From Bacteroidota bacterium (GTDB lineage Bacteria; Bacteroidota; Bacteroidia; AKYH767-A; 2013-40CM-41-45): a stretch of 64,000 nucleotides of DNA. The translations under genes were made by a program, and so were the position numbers. Each line of letters opens with the position of its first letter. The first letter of the stretch is position 1. The notes under the pieces were generated by a model, which ran no database searches, was not told the origin of the DNA, and saw only the letters and a program-made list of their open reading frames with translations. The stretch spans positions 2,480,001 through 2,544,000 of the forward strand of contig JADJON010000001.1 of the NCBI GenBank assembly GCA_016713765.1, given 5' to 3'. Of this stretch, positions 7,630 through 15,195 are shown in pieces.

Positions 7630-9111
7630 TCAGATACTTGACATTAATTTTCTTTCAAACCACTTGTTAAAAACAATCAGCTCTGGTGATTTTATCTTCC
7701 ACTTGTATTCGCCAGTCTTACTCGAGAGGAGCTGAAAGTACTTTTTTCTCTTTTCGTATGTAGTTTTATAATCATAACCTTCATTTATAAGTTTCACAAG
7801 TATTCTAATAATAACAAGATACCTTGGATTCAAGTGCTTTTGACGCTGTATCCGTTTAAGGTACTTTTGTAAACTAAAAACACTGAGATCAACAGAATCA
7901 AAATCTTCTTTTTCGATAAGACAGAGAACTTGCAAGACTTTTCGTGCTACATTCCATCCCTCTTTATCTCTCGCTATCTCCGGCAAAGAAGACAACTCGC
8001 CCAAAGCCTTTTCATAATTGCCATCTTGAAAATATAATGTAGCTTGATAATATCTAAACCGATTAACTACTGTTTCATCGATAGATCTAAATCTCTTTTT
8101 TACCCGCTCAAGTATATCACGACATTCTTTATAATCATTTAAATAGTACTTTGCATAAAAGAGAACTTCTTCCGAAAGAACTATATTTAAGGCATAGCCA
8201 TTAAACTCTAAGATGGCCTGATTAACATAATGTACAGACTCTTCAAAATTGCTTAGGTAAATGTAGTTATTCGCCCTATTCAATAAATATGTTCCTTGGC
8301 GAGATGAGGTTGTAAACCCAGGATGAAGAGAAAGTAAGCGATGTAATTGGTCAAGTACTTTCTCGGCTTGATCATAATTACTAGTTGATTGCAATAACTC
8401 CAATTTCAAGAGTAAGTAATAGTATCCAATAGTAGGTGAGTCCGTTTCCTGAAACCACTGGCTTAAGTTATCAACTAAGACAGTTAGCTCTTCCGAATAC
8501 TCCTCGCTGGTAAATGAAAAATTGATTTTATTCATCATTCTGTTAAACTCACTTCCAGCTTGATCAAATAAAAATTCAGTTTTTTTGTAAAAAGCAATCT
8601 CATTGGAGATGTTTTCAAGAGACTTAGTGCGTTTCCTCGTGATGAAATATCTCCTTAAAACAACATTACTTTGAAACAATACATCATAAAGTTCATACTT
8701 CCTCGCATCCTTCTTTAAGTCATTCAACCTACTTTCTACTTCATCAACAATGCCTCGATTGAATAGGATATCGACTTCTAACAATCTCTTTCTAAGGGTA
8801 TAGATCATCCTGTTTCGAGGGCTGTATGCTTCTCCCTCTAAGTGTTGATCGAACAACATAACTTCTAGAACCTTCTGCTTTAGTCTCGAAACCAGCTTGT
8901 AAAACGCAACTTTATTCGCATGACCGTAGATTGCTCTTTGCAAATCCAATGATGAATAGTTGGGGTCATCAAGGATCATTTTTACAAGCTGAGAACTTTT
9001 TGAATCTTCCTTTGGGTTGGGTAATTGAAAATTTAAAAAAAGGACCAGAGACTTTATCTCCTCCCTCTTAAGCTTTAGAAGCATTGATTTTAATGAACTC
9101 AGCGGGTTCAT
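7630..9111 (-). CDS. unknown helical-repeat protein, paralogue A
   Basis: A 493-residue alpha-helical protein without signal peptide or membrane segments. Helix pairs at about 200-400 (YYYLLLKLELLQ, AEKVLDQLHRLL, GTYLLNRANNYIYLSNFEESVHY, YQATLYFQDGNYEKALGEL) are TPR-like. The end shares the G-Y-D-Y-K … Y-K-W-K … E-L … F-x-x-W-F pattern with the protein at 4650-6191, and total length is similar, so they are diverged paralogues. Function unknown; an N-terminal K-rich helical region could bind nucleic acid or a protein partner, but that is speculation. Two palindromes lie directly upstream of the start. Confidence 0.7.
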   Translation of the reverse strand: MNPLSSLKSMLLKLKREEIKSLVLFLNFQLPNPKEDSKSSQLVKMILDDPNYSSLDLQRAIYGHANKVAFYKLVSRLKQKVLEVMLFDQHLEGEAYSPRNRMIYTLRKRLLEVDILFNRGIVDEVESRLNDLKKDARKYELYDVLFQSNVVLRRYFITRKRTKSLENISNEIAFYKKTEFLFDQAGSEFNRMMNKINFSFTSEEYSEELTVLVDNLSQWFQETDSPTIGYYYLLLKLELLQSTSNYDQAEKVLDQLHRLLSLHPGFTTSSRQGTYLLNRANNYIYLSNFEESVHYVNQAILEFNGYALNIVLSEEVLFYAKYYLNDYKECRDILERVKKRFRSIDETVVNRFRYYQATLYFQDGNYEKALGELSSLPEIARDKEGWNVARKVLQVLCLIEKEDFDSVDLSVFSLQKYLKRIQRQKHLNPRYLVIIRILVKLINEGYDYKTTYEKRKKYFQLLSSKTGEYKWKIKSPELIVFNKWFERKLMSSI

Positions 9112-9149
9112 GAGTTAACTCGATTTGAGTGAATTTCTTACAGTGTAAG
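9112..9149. promoter_or_regulatory. two palindromes upstream of paralogue A (candidate operator)
   Basis: GAGTTAACTC (9112-9121) is a perfect 10-bp palindrome touching the start codon of paralogue A, and CTTACAGTGTAAG (9137-9149) is a perfect 13-bp palindrome 15 bp further up. They sit in the gap between divergent reading frames. Dyads of this size are typical operator sites for dimeric HTH proteins; the HTH gene at 6376 is a possible binder, without proof. Confidence 0.4.
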
Positions 9150-9225
9150 AGATCAATATGGTTGTGATAACCGTTACTCTCATTCGGGAATAGTTTGCGG
9201 ATACAACCCCCAAAACATTCCCAAC

Positions 9226-9453
9226 ATGCTGGAATTATTGCTTTCTATTCTCGCCCTCTTTGGGTTAAGTCCGGATAACTCCGGGAAACCGATTTCCATC
9301 AATGCCGAGATCTACTCCAAGATCAGCTCCAATGCCAATTACCATGATCTCGGCGGTGATGCTGCTTTACAGTCCGTTGCCGTATTCGGGGACCCGAATG
9401 CGAAAGAGGACATTATCGTAACCGATCAGGTAGATCCACTTCTCGAAAAGTGA
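9226..9453 (+). CDS. small hypothetical protein (75 aa), uncertain
   Basis: An open frame encodes a hydrophobic N-terminus (MLELLLSILALFGLS) and a polar tail ending in TDQVDPLLEK. The hydrophobic stretch could be a short membrane anchor or signal sequence. There is no recognisable family and no clear Shine-Dalgarno or consensus -7 box. It is divergent from paralogue A and followed by a hairpin at 9613. The frame is plausible but could be chance. Confidence 0.3.
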   Translation: MLELLLSILALFGLSPDNSGKPISINAEIYSKISSNANYHDLGGDAALQSVAVFGDPNAKEDIIVTDQVDPLLEK

Positions 9454-9612
9454 GAAAAACGAATGTCTAAAAAAAGCAACTGATGAGTCTTTTTTTGGCT
9501 TACATGGTTAAAAGATTGATTTCCAAACATTTAAAAGAAAGGAGTGGACGATTGACGGCTTGATGCCGGATTATGACAGATTCCATAAACAGCTAAATTT
9601 TCGCAAAAATAA

Positions 9613-9649
9613 AGACATCCGTCTGCCCCGGGAGGGTGGATGGATGTCT
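9613..9649 (+). terminator. stem-loop, possible terminator
   Basis: AGACATCCGTC (9613-9623) pairs with GATGGATGTCT (9639-9649), an 11-bp stem with one G-T pair and a 15-nt loop, followed by a T-rich run (atttatttgcgtttt). It lies in the 270-bp gap before the response regulator, which otherwise holds only that gene's promoter. Confidence 0.5.
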
Positions 9650-9671
9650 ATTTATTTGCGTTTTGTCCCTT

Positions 9672-9700
9672 TTTGTCGGCAGGGTGCGGGGGTACTTTTG
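9672..9700 (+). promoter_or_regulatory. Bacteroidota-type promoter for response regulator
   Basis: TTTG at 9672-9675, 17 nt, then TACTTTTG at 9693-9700. The spacing is a little shorter than the usual 19-21. The start codon follows at 9724. Confidence 0.5.
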
Positions 9701-9723
9701 GGTACTTACTTGAAGCACCTGAC

Positions 9724-10164
9724 ATGACTGCTAAAAAAATCCAACCGATCGAGGTCTTGCCGGAGACAAGGCCTCAGCCGAGGTTCCGGGAGGTCGTCCT
9801 GATCGACGACAGCGATGTGGACCTCTTCATCAACGAAACGATACTGAACGCGGTATCGGTATCGCAAAAGATCCGCAAGGAATACAGCCCGGTTAAGGTG
9901 CTGGAGGACTTGCAAAAGGTACAGCGGCTTACGGAAGTGCCGGAGCTGATCTTCCTGGACCTGAACATGCCGGAAATGAACGGTTTCGAGTTCATCCGCC
10001 GGTTTTCGGAGCTGCCCGATTTCGTTCGCAGCAAGTGCAAAATCGTAATCGTCACCTCCTCAACCGATACCACCGACAAACACAAAGCCCTGATGCACCC
10101 CAGCGTCGTGCGCTTCCTGCAGAAGCCGCTCGATGTGTACCAGCTCAAGGACTTCGTCTTCTGA
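9724..10164 (+). CDS. single-domain response regulator
   Basis: A CheY-like receiver of 146 residues with no output domain. After a basic/proline-rich leader, VVLIDDSDVDLF gives the acidic pocket, LIFLDLNMPEMNGFEF contains the phosphoacceptor Asp, VTSSTD the conserved Thr/Ser and FLQKPLD the Lys. Such proteins pass a phosphate or bind partners directly. No kinase gene is adjacent. The frame is open to 9640, but the ATG at 9724 sits after the promoter and is the better start. A tiny gene follows after 21 bp and may be co-transcribed. Confidence 0.9.
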   Translation: MTAKKIQPIEVLPETRPQPRFREVVLIDDSDVDLFINETILNAVSVSQKIRKEYSPVKVLEDLQKVQRLTEVPELIFLDLNMPEMNGFEFIRRFSELPDFVRSKCKIVIVTSSTDTTDKHKALMHPSVVRFLQKPLDVYQLKDFVF

Positions 10165-10185
10165 CAAAATCAAAACCACAATACC

Positions 10186-10362
10186 ATGTTCACCGAATTC
10201 CGTAAACCCCACGAAGCGCACAAGGACGCGCACGGTTCCCAGCACGGACAGGACAAGAAGCCGGACGTACTGCGCGACCAGGAAAAGGAACTGCTCGAAC
10301 AGATGTATTTCGCCCACGCGATCGTGCACGGCACGGATCGCCGCCGCAAGCGCCACTTCTAA
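10186..10362 (+). CDS. small hypothetical protein, 58 aa, His/Lys-rich
   Basis: ATG at 10186 to TAA at 10362 encodes a very hydrophilic peptide: an N-terminal part rich in His, Asp and Lys (HEAHKDAHGSQHGQDKK), an acidic helix (DQEKELLEQMYFAHAI) and a basic end (DRRRKRHF). The third codon positions are strongly GC, as in real genes here, and it sits 21 bp after the response regulator in the same direction. I know no family. The charge pattern suggests a small cytosolic or nucleic-acid-associated protein. Confidence 0.55.
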   Translation: MFTEFRKPHEAHKDAHGSQHGQDKKPDVLRDQEKELLEQMYFAHAIVHGTDRRRKRHF

Positions 10363-10469
10363 ACCCCAACTATATCGATCCAAACAAAAGCCACGAAAAA
10401 AGGTCTCCCGCTTATTGGTTGTCGGGAACCTGGTCCGGCAGTAAGTCCTAACCCTCAATCCAAACCGTC

Positions 10470-10550
10470 ATGTCCCGCTTCAAGTACGTATTGGTGGATC
10501 TAGTGCTGCTGCTCTGCGTCGCCCTCGCTCTCGTCCGTCTCCTCCATTGA
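10470..10550 (+). CDS. micropeptide, 26 aa, single membrane helix (tentative)
   Basis: ATG at 10470 to TGA at 10550 encodes MSRFKYVLVDLVLLLCVALA followed by LVRLLH: a short basic start and one uninterrupted hydrophobic helix. The end is 25 bp before the next gene. The layout fits a small membrane peptide, but a frame this short can occur by chance. Confidence 0.35.
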   Translation: MSRFKYVLVDLVLLLCVALALVRLLH

Positions 10551-10575
10551 GGGCAACGCAGTAGCTTCGCCGTCG

Positions 10576-11349
10576 ATGGCACGACTGTCGGCGGCGGAGT
10601 TACGGAACTTTCTGGACGATATGACCGACCGGTATAACCGGCCGGGTTTCATCGAAACCGATCCCGTTTCCATACCGCATCGTTACCGCAACAAAGAAGA
10701 TATCGAAATCGCCGGTTTCCTGGCCGCGACCATCGCCTGGGGACAACGACCGGTGATCCTGAAGAATGCCTCCCGCCTGCTTGGCTGGATGGACGACTCA
10801 CCCGCCGCTTTCGTGCGGGGTTTTTCAGAAAAGGACCTGAAACCGTTCCGGGGTTTTGTCCACCGAACCTTCCACCCGGACGATTGCCTCTACTTTCTCC
10901 GCGCCCTGCAACGGGCCTATCGCGAAAACGATGGGCTCCAGGGTCTATTTACCCCGGCCTGCCCCGATGCTCCGCTGCGCGACACCATCAGCAGCGCCCG
11001 CCGGCGCTTTTTCGAAGAGCCCGGACCCGCCCGCTCCCACAAACATTTCTCTGATCCGGTCAAAGGCTCCGCCGCCAAGCGGATCAACATGTTCCTGCGC
11101 TGGATGGTGCGCCACGACGAGCGCGGTGTGGACTTCGGTATCTGGAAACAACTGCAACCCGCTTCGCTGATCTGCCCGCTCGACGTCCATTCGGCCCGGG
11201 TTGGCCGGAAACTCGGCCTGTTGAAACGCAAATCCAACGACTGGCAGGCCGCCGAAGAACTGACCGCCGCCCTGCGGAAACTGTGCCCGGAGGATCCCGT
11301 GAAGTACGACTATGCCCTGTTCGGGCTGGGCGTATTCGAACGCTTCTGA
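10576..11349 (+). CDS. TIGR02757/DUF2400 family protein
   Basis: The 257-residue protein matches the TIGR02757 family of conserved Bacteroidota proteins: early RYRNKEDIEIAGFLAATIAWGQRPVI, a middle SAAKRINMFLRWMVRHDERGVDFGIW, and CPLDVHSARVGRKLGLL plus DPVKYDYALFGLGVFE at the end. The arrangement resembles HhH-GPD DNA glycosylase folds (helical, with a late Asp in a PLDVH motif), but a repair activity is only inferred. The ATG at 10576 follows a GTCG run without clear Shine-Dalgarno. The next gene begins 18 bp later with its own -7 box. Confidence 0.9.
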   Translation: MARLSAAELRNFLDDMTDRYNRPGFIETDPVSIPHRYRNKEDIEIAGFLAATIAWGQRPVILKNASRLLGWMDDSPAAFVRGFSEKDLKPFRGFVHRTFHPDDCLYFLRALQRAYRENDGLQGLFTPACPDAPLRDTISSARRRFFEEPGPARSHKHFSDPVKGSAAKRINMFLRWMVRHDERGVDFGIWKQLQPASLICPLDVHSARVGRKLGLLKRKSNDWQAAEELTAALRKLCPEDPVKYDYALFGLGVFERF

Positions 11350-11354
11350 TTGCG

Positions 11355-11362
11355 TATCTTTG
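11355..11362 (+). promoter_or_regulatory. -7 element TATCTTTG before batA-like gene
   Basis: A perfect TAnnTTTG lies only 5 nt before the ATG at 11368. With the usual distance to the start point, the mRNA would be nearly leaderless. Confidence 0.45.
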
Positions 11363-11367
11363 ACGCA

Positions 11368-13422
11368 ATGCAGTTTTTGAACCCGCAGTTCCTCTTCGCC
11401 TTTTTCGCCCTGGCGATTCCGATCCTGGTTCACCTCTTCAATTTCCGGCGTTACAAGAAGGTGTTGTTCACCAACGTCCGTTTCCTGCAGGAGATCCGGC
11501 AGGACACCCAGAACCGGTCCCGCCTGCGTAACCTGCTCATCCTGGCTTCCCGCCTGCTGGCCGTTACGTTCCTGGTCCTCGCCTTTGCCCAGCCCTACCT
11601 GCCGGCCAGTTCCGCCGCCAAACGTGCGGCTGAACGCCGGGTAGCCATCTGGATCGACAACTCCTTCAGCATGGAGGCCCAGGGTAGTTACGGAACCTTG
11701 CTCGATGAAGCCAGGAAGAAAGCGCGTGAAATCGCCCTGGCCTTCTCACCTTCCGACAAATTCCTGCTGGTCACCAACGATTTCGAAGCCCGGCACCAGC
11801 ACCTGGTCAACCGGGACGAAGCCCTGCAATGGATCGACGCGGTACAGGCCGGACCGGCTGCACGCACCGCCGGTGAGGTCCTGCTGCGGGCACGCGACGG
11901 ACTCAAATCAGGTAAGTTGCCGGCCAGTGTTTCCTTCGACGCTTACCTGTTATCGGATTTCCAGCGACGCATCGCCGATATGGCTTCCGCCCCGGCCGAT
12001 TCCAGTGTGAAGGTCCACCTGCTCGCCCTGAAGGCGAACGCGACGTCGAATGTGTTCATCGACACCTGTTACCTCGAGTCGCCGGTGGTGCAACTGGGCA
12101 GTCCCAATGAACTGATCGTGAGCCTGCGCAACAGCGGCGAAAAATCGCTGGAGAACATTCCGGTCCGGCTTACCATCAACGGTTATCAAAAGGCACTCGC
12201 CAGCGTTCCGCTGGAAGCCGGCGCGCAACAGGAAGTCCGCCTGGCCTTCACAATCCAAAATCCGGGCTGGCAGGAAGCGATCGTGAGCCTGACGGATTAC
12301 CCGGTCACCTTCGACGATACCTTTCACTTCACCTTCCGTGTTCGAACGGATGTTCCCATCGTTGCCATCAACGGCAGCACAGGCGCGAGTCCTTACCTGG
12401 ATGCCCTGTTCGGTCGGGATCCTTATTTCCGGTATCGTTCGATGCCGGTCGGGCAAGCCGACTACAATGCGCTCACGACACCGCCCCTGGTGATCCTGAA
12501 CCAGGTGGAAGCTCCATCTTCCGGGCTCCTTCAGGAACTCGAGCGTTACGTACGTAAAGGGGGCAAGCTGATGTTGCTTCCACCGGCAGCTCCCAACCGG
12601 GAAGCTTATCAATCCCTCGCGCAACGGTTTGACCTGCCTTTTCCCGGCACATTGGTAGAACAAGCCACACGGGTCGGGAAAGTCGAAACGAACGATCCGC
12701 TCTTCCGGGATGTCTTCGAAAAAGGCAAAGCACTCCCGGAGAACCCGGACCTGCCGCTGGTCAATGGCTATTTCAACCTGAGCGCTGCTTCCAACCGTCG
12801 AAGCGATGTGCTGATGCGGCTGGAGAACGGGAGTCCGTTTCTGCAGCGCTTCCCATTCGGAACCGGGCAGGTGCTGGTGCTCGCTTCCCCACTTGATCCA
12901 CAATACACCAGTTTTCCGCAACATGCCTTGTTTGTTCCGGTCATGTTGAAAATGGCGCTCAGCGGATCATCGGAGATCGACCCGCCGGTCGTGATCGGAC
13001 AAGGAGCAGGCTTTTCTTCCGGCGACACCTTACTTCCGGGAGAACAGGTGTATCACCTGGTCCGACCATCCGACGGTTTCGATATCCTGCCGGAATTCCG
13101 ACAAAATGAATCGGGTGGTACGGTGTACGTCCACGATCAGGTCCGTCAAGCCGGCACGTATCAACTGCAGGTGAACAAACAGTTATTGCGTCCGGTCTCC
13201 TTCAACTACGACCGCAAGGAATCGGATCTTCGTCCAACCGAGATCGACGAGGTCGTTCGCGGACTGCAAATACCGGCCGATGTGGTCGATAGTCAATCGC
13301 CCGATCTTACACACGCCATCACCCGAGCCCAGGACGGCATCCAGCTCTGGAAGTACTGCATCCTGCTGGCCTTACTGTTCCTGGCCATCGAAGTCGCTCT
13401 GATCCGTCTCATTCGAACCTAA
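11368..13422 (+). CDS. BatA-domain / VWA-type membrane protein
   Basis: The 684-residue protein starts with the classical BatA N-terminus MQFLNPQFLFAFFALAIPIL, a first membrane helix, HLFNFRRYKKVLFTNVRFLQ, and a second helix (LLAVTFLVLAFAQPYL). A von Willebrand A-like domain follows, with a partial MIDAS motif in WIDNSFSM. Then come beta-rich regions and a glutamine-amidotransferase-like part (PPLVILNQVEAPS, YVRKGGKLMLLPP, LVLASPLDPQYTSFPQHALFVP), with a last membrane helix (YCILLALLFLAIEVALI). Such proteins are inner-membrane components of unclear role, linked to stress tolerance or moxR operons, though no moxR is near. The ATG at 11368 is chosen over an in-frame TTG at 11350. Dihydroorotase-like follows after 9 bp. 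Confidence 0.9.
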   Translation: MQFLNPQFLFAFFALAIPILVHLFNFRRYKKVLFTNVRFLQEIRQDTQNRSRLRNLLILASRLLAVTFLVLAFAQPYLPASSAAKRAAERRVAIWIDNSFSMEAQGSYGTLLDEARKKAREIALAFSPSDKFLLVTNDFEARHQHLVNRDEALQWIDAVQAGPAARTAGEVLLRARDGLKSGKLPASVSFDAYLLSDFQRRIADMASAPADSSVKVHLLALKANATSNVFIDTCYLESPVVQLGSPNELIVSLRNSGEKSLENIPVRLTINGYQKALASVPLEAGAQQEVRLAFTIQNPGWQEAIVSLTDYPVTFDDTFHFTFRVRTDVPIVAINGSTGASPYLDALFGRDPYFRYRSMPVGQADYNALTTPPLVILNQVEAPSSGLLQELERYVRKGGKLMLLPPAAPNREAYQSLAQRFDLPFPGTLVEQATRVGKVETNDPLFRDVFEKGKALPENPDLPLVNGYFNLSAASNRRSDVLMRLENGSPFLQRFPFGTGQVLVLASPLDPQYTSFPQHALFVPVMLKMALSGSSEIDPPVVIGQGAGFSSGDTLLPGEQVYHLVRPSDGFDILPEFRQNESGGTVYVHDQVRQAGTYQLQVNKQLLRPVSFNYDRKESDLRPTEIDEVVRGLQIPADVVDSQSPDLTHAITRAQDGIQLWKYCILLALLFLAIEVALIRLIRT

Positions 13423-13431
13423 ACCTCCGAC

Positions 13432-14700
13432 ATGGAACTCACGCTCAGCAACGTCTGTATCCGACTACCGGGCTCGCCCCTCAACGGAAGCCAACGCGAT
13501 ATCGTCATCGCCGATGGTCGCATCACAGAAATTGCTGCAGCGGGAACCCAGCGACGCGGTGAGGTACTCACCGGCAAAGGCTGGGAAGTATCGCCCGGAT
13601 GGTTCGATCTGCACGTGCATTTCCGGGAACCGGGCGACGAACAAAAGGAAACCATTCAGGACGGGTTGAATGCAGCGCAGCAAGGCGGCTTTAGCCGGGT
13701 CTTGCTGATGCCCTCGACCAATCCGCCGATCGAACATCCGAGCGGGCTGGCCTTCGCCCGAAACCGCGCAGCCCAACACCTGGTTGCACTGGAAGTGGCG
13801 GGTTGTATCTCGGCAGGACGACAAGGGAAAGAACTCGCGGAATTGTACGATATGTATCAGGCCGGCGCGCGTGTCTTTACCGACGACCAGCGACCGGTTG
13901 GCGATACCGGGCTGATGACCCGCGCACTCGACTACGTGCGCAACTTCGGCGGTCGACTGATGGTGTATCCCGAAGATGCTTTCCTTGGATCCCTTGGCCA
14001 GGTCAACGAAGGCGTACCGGCAACGCTTTCCGGCATGAAAGGAATGCCCGCCATCGCCGAAGCGGTGATGATCGCACGCGATCTCCAACTGGTCGAATAC
14101 ACCGGCACTCCCCTCCACTTTTCCACGATCAGTTCAAGAGCCGGTGTCGCGCTCATCCGTGCCGCCAAGAAGCGCGGACTACCGGTAACCGCTGATGTCG
14201 CCGCATACAGCCTGCTCGACAATGATTCCGTCCTGGAACGTTTCGACAGCCACTACAAAGTGAAACCACCGTTGCGCGGCGAAGACGACCGGCAGGCCCT
14301 GATCGAAGGACTTTCGGATGGAACCCTGGATGCCGTCGCTTCCAATCACAGGCCGGAAGACATCGAACACAAGCAACTGGAATTTTCGCTTGCAGCTTAT
14401 GGCATGATCGGACTCGAATCCGCCTTTGGCGTCGCCCGAACGGCAACGAAGGACAAGGTACCGTTGGATCGTCTGATCGACGCATTCGCCATCGCGCCAC
14501 GAAAAGTTCTTGGACTGGAGCTACCACGGATCGAAGTCGGCGCAGAAGCGGAGCTGACCGTTTACGCACCGGACGATACCTGGAGCCTGCAGGCCGATCA
14601 TCTTCGGTCGCGTTCACGGAACACGCCTTACATCGGCAGGCAGTTCACCGGAAAACCGGTAGCCGTCGTTCGGGGCAAGGCCCATTACCGGATCCCTTAA
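13432..14700 (+). CDS. pyrC: dihydroorotase-like amidohydrolase (atypical active site)
   Basis: Dihydroorotase closes carbamoyl aspartate to dihydroorotate in pyrimidine synthesis. This 422-residue protein has the amidohydrolase layout: PGWFDLHVHFREPG at ~56-69 supplies the first two His ligands, then NTNPPI-like STNPPIEHPS, and a C-terminal GLE-F block. Later metal and catalytic positions differ from active type I enzymes: VYPEDAFL in place of the usual HCED, VAAYSLL where PHHLL is usual, and VASNHRPED in place of ATDHAPH. A second, divergent dihydroorotase-like protein is known in Bacteroidota and is thought to be non-catalytic or altered. The call as a family member is firm; activity is doubtful. 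A phosphatase gene follows after 15 bp. Confidence 0.85.
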   Translation: MELTLSNVCIRLPGSPLNGSQRDIVIADGRITEIAAAGTQRRGEVLTGKGWEVSPGWFDLHVHFREPGDEQKETIQDGLNAAQQGGFSRVLLMPSTNPPIEHPSGLAFARNRAAQHLVALEVAGCISAGRQGKELAELYDMYQAGARVFTDDQRPVGDTGLMTRALDYVRNFGGRLMVYPEDAFLGSLGQVNEGVPATLSGMKGMPAIAEAVMIARDLQLVEYTGTPLHFSTISSRAGVALIRAAKKRGLPVTADVAAYSLLDNDSVLERFDSHYKVKPPLRGEDDRQALIEGLSDGTLDAVASNHRPEDIEHKQLEFSLAAYGMIGLESAFGVARTATKDKVPLDRLIDAFAIAPRKVLGLELPRIEVGAEAELTVYAPDDTWSLQADHLRSRSRNTPYIGRQFTGKPVAVVRGKAHYRIP

Positions 14701-14715
14701 TTCAGGTTCTGTCCT

Positions 14716-15189
14716 ATGAAAGTTCTGATGGTCTGCCTGGGCAACATCTGCCGCTCGCCGATGGCGGAAGGCATTCTGCGTCACCACGCCGAAGAGCAGG
14801 GATGGTCGATTACCGTCGACAGCGCGGGAACCGGTGGCTGGCATGTTGGCGAAGCGCCAGATAAACGCGCCATCCGTGCCGCAAAGCAATACGGTGTTGA
14901 TATTTCCCAGCTTCGTGCGCGACAGTTTTCAGCCGACGATTTCGATCGGTTCGACCGGATCTTTGTTATGGACCGATCCAACCGCAGCAATGTGCTCGCA
15001 TTGGCACGGAATGAGGAGGACCGGCAGAAAGTCGATCTATTCCTGCACCAACTCCAACCGATGAGCGATGCGGAAGTGCCGGATCCCTGGTACGGCGACG
15101 AAGACGGCTTCCACTCCGTTTACGATCTGCTGGAACGGGCCAGCCTCGCGTTCATCCGAAAAGCACGGTCAGGGACCGAAGCGCTTTGA
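14716..15189 (+). CDS. low-molecular-weight protein-tyrosine phosphatase
   Basis: A 157-residue cytosolic phosphatase. The P-loop CLGNICRSPMAEG at 7-19 has the C-x5-R-S core with nucleophile Cys7, and the general acid Asp lies in DPWYG near 118. IDSAGTGGWHVG and the helix before the acid loop match the family. Such enzymes remove phosphate from protein tyrosine or arginine. It forms a tight co-directional group with the dihydroorotase-like gene before it and the methyltransferase gene 6 bp after it. Confidence 0.95.
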   Translation: MKVLMVCLGNICRSPMAEGILRHHAEEQGWSITVDSAGTGGWHVGEAPDKRAIRAAKQYGVDISQLRARQFSADDFDRFDRIFVMDRSNRSNVLALARNEEDRQKVDLFLHQLQPMSDAEVPDPWYGDEDGFHSVYDLLERASLAFIRKARSGTEAL

Positions 15190-15195
15190 TCAACC

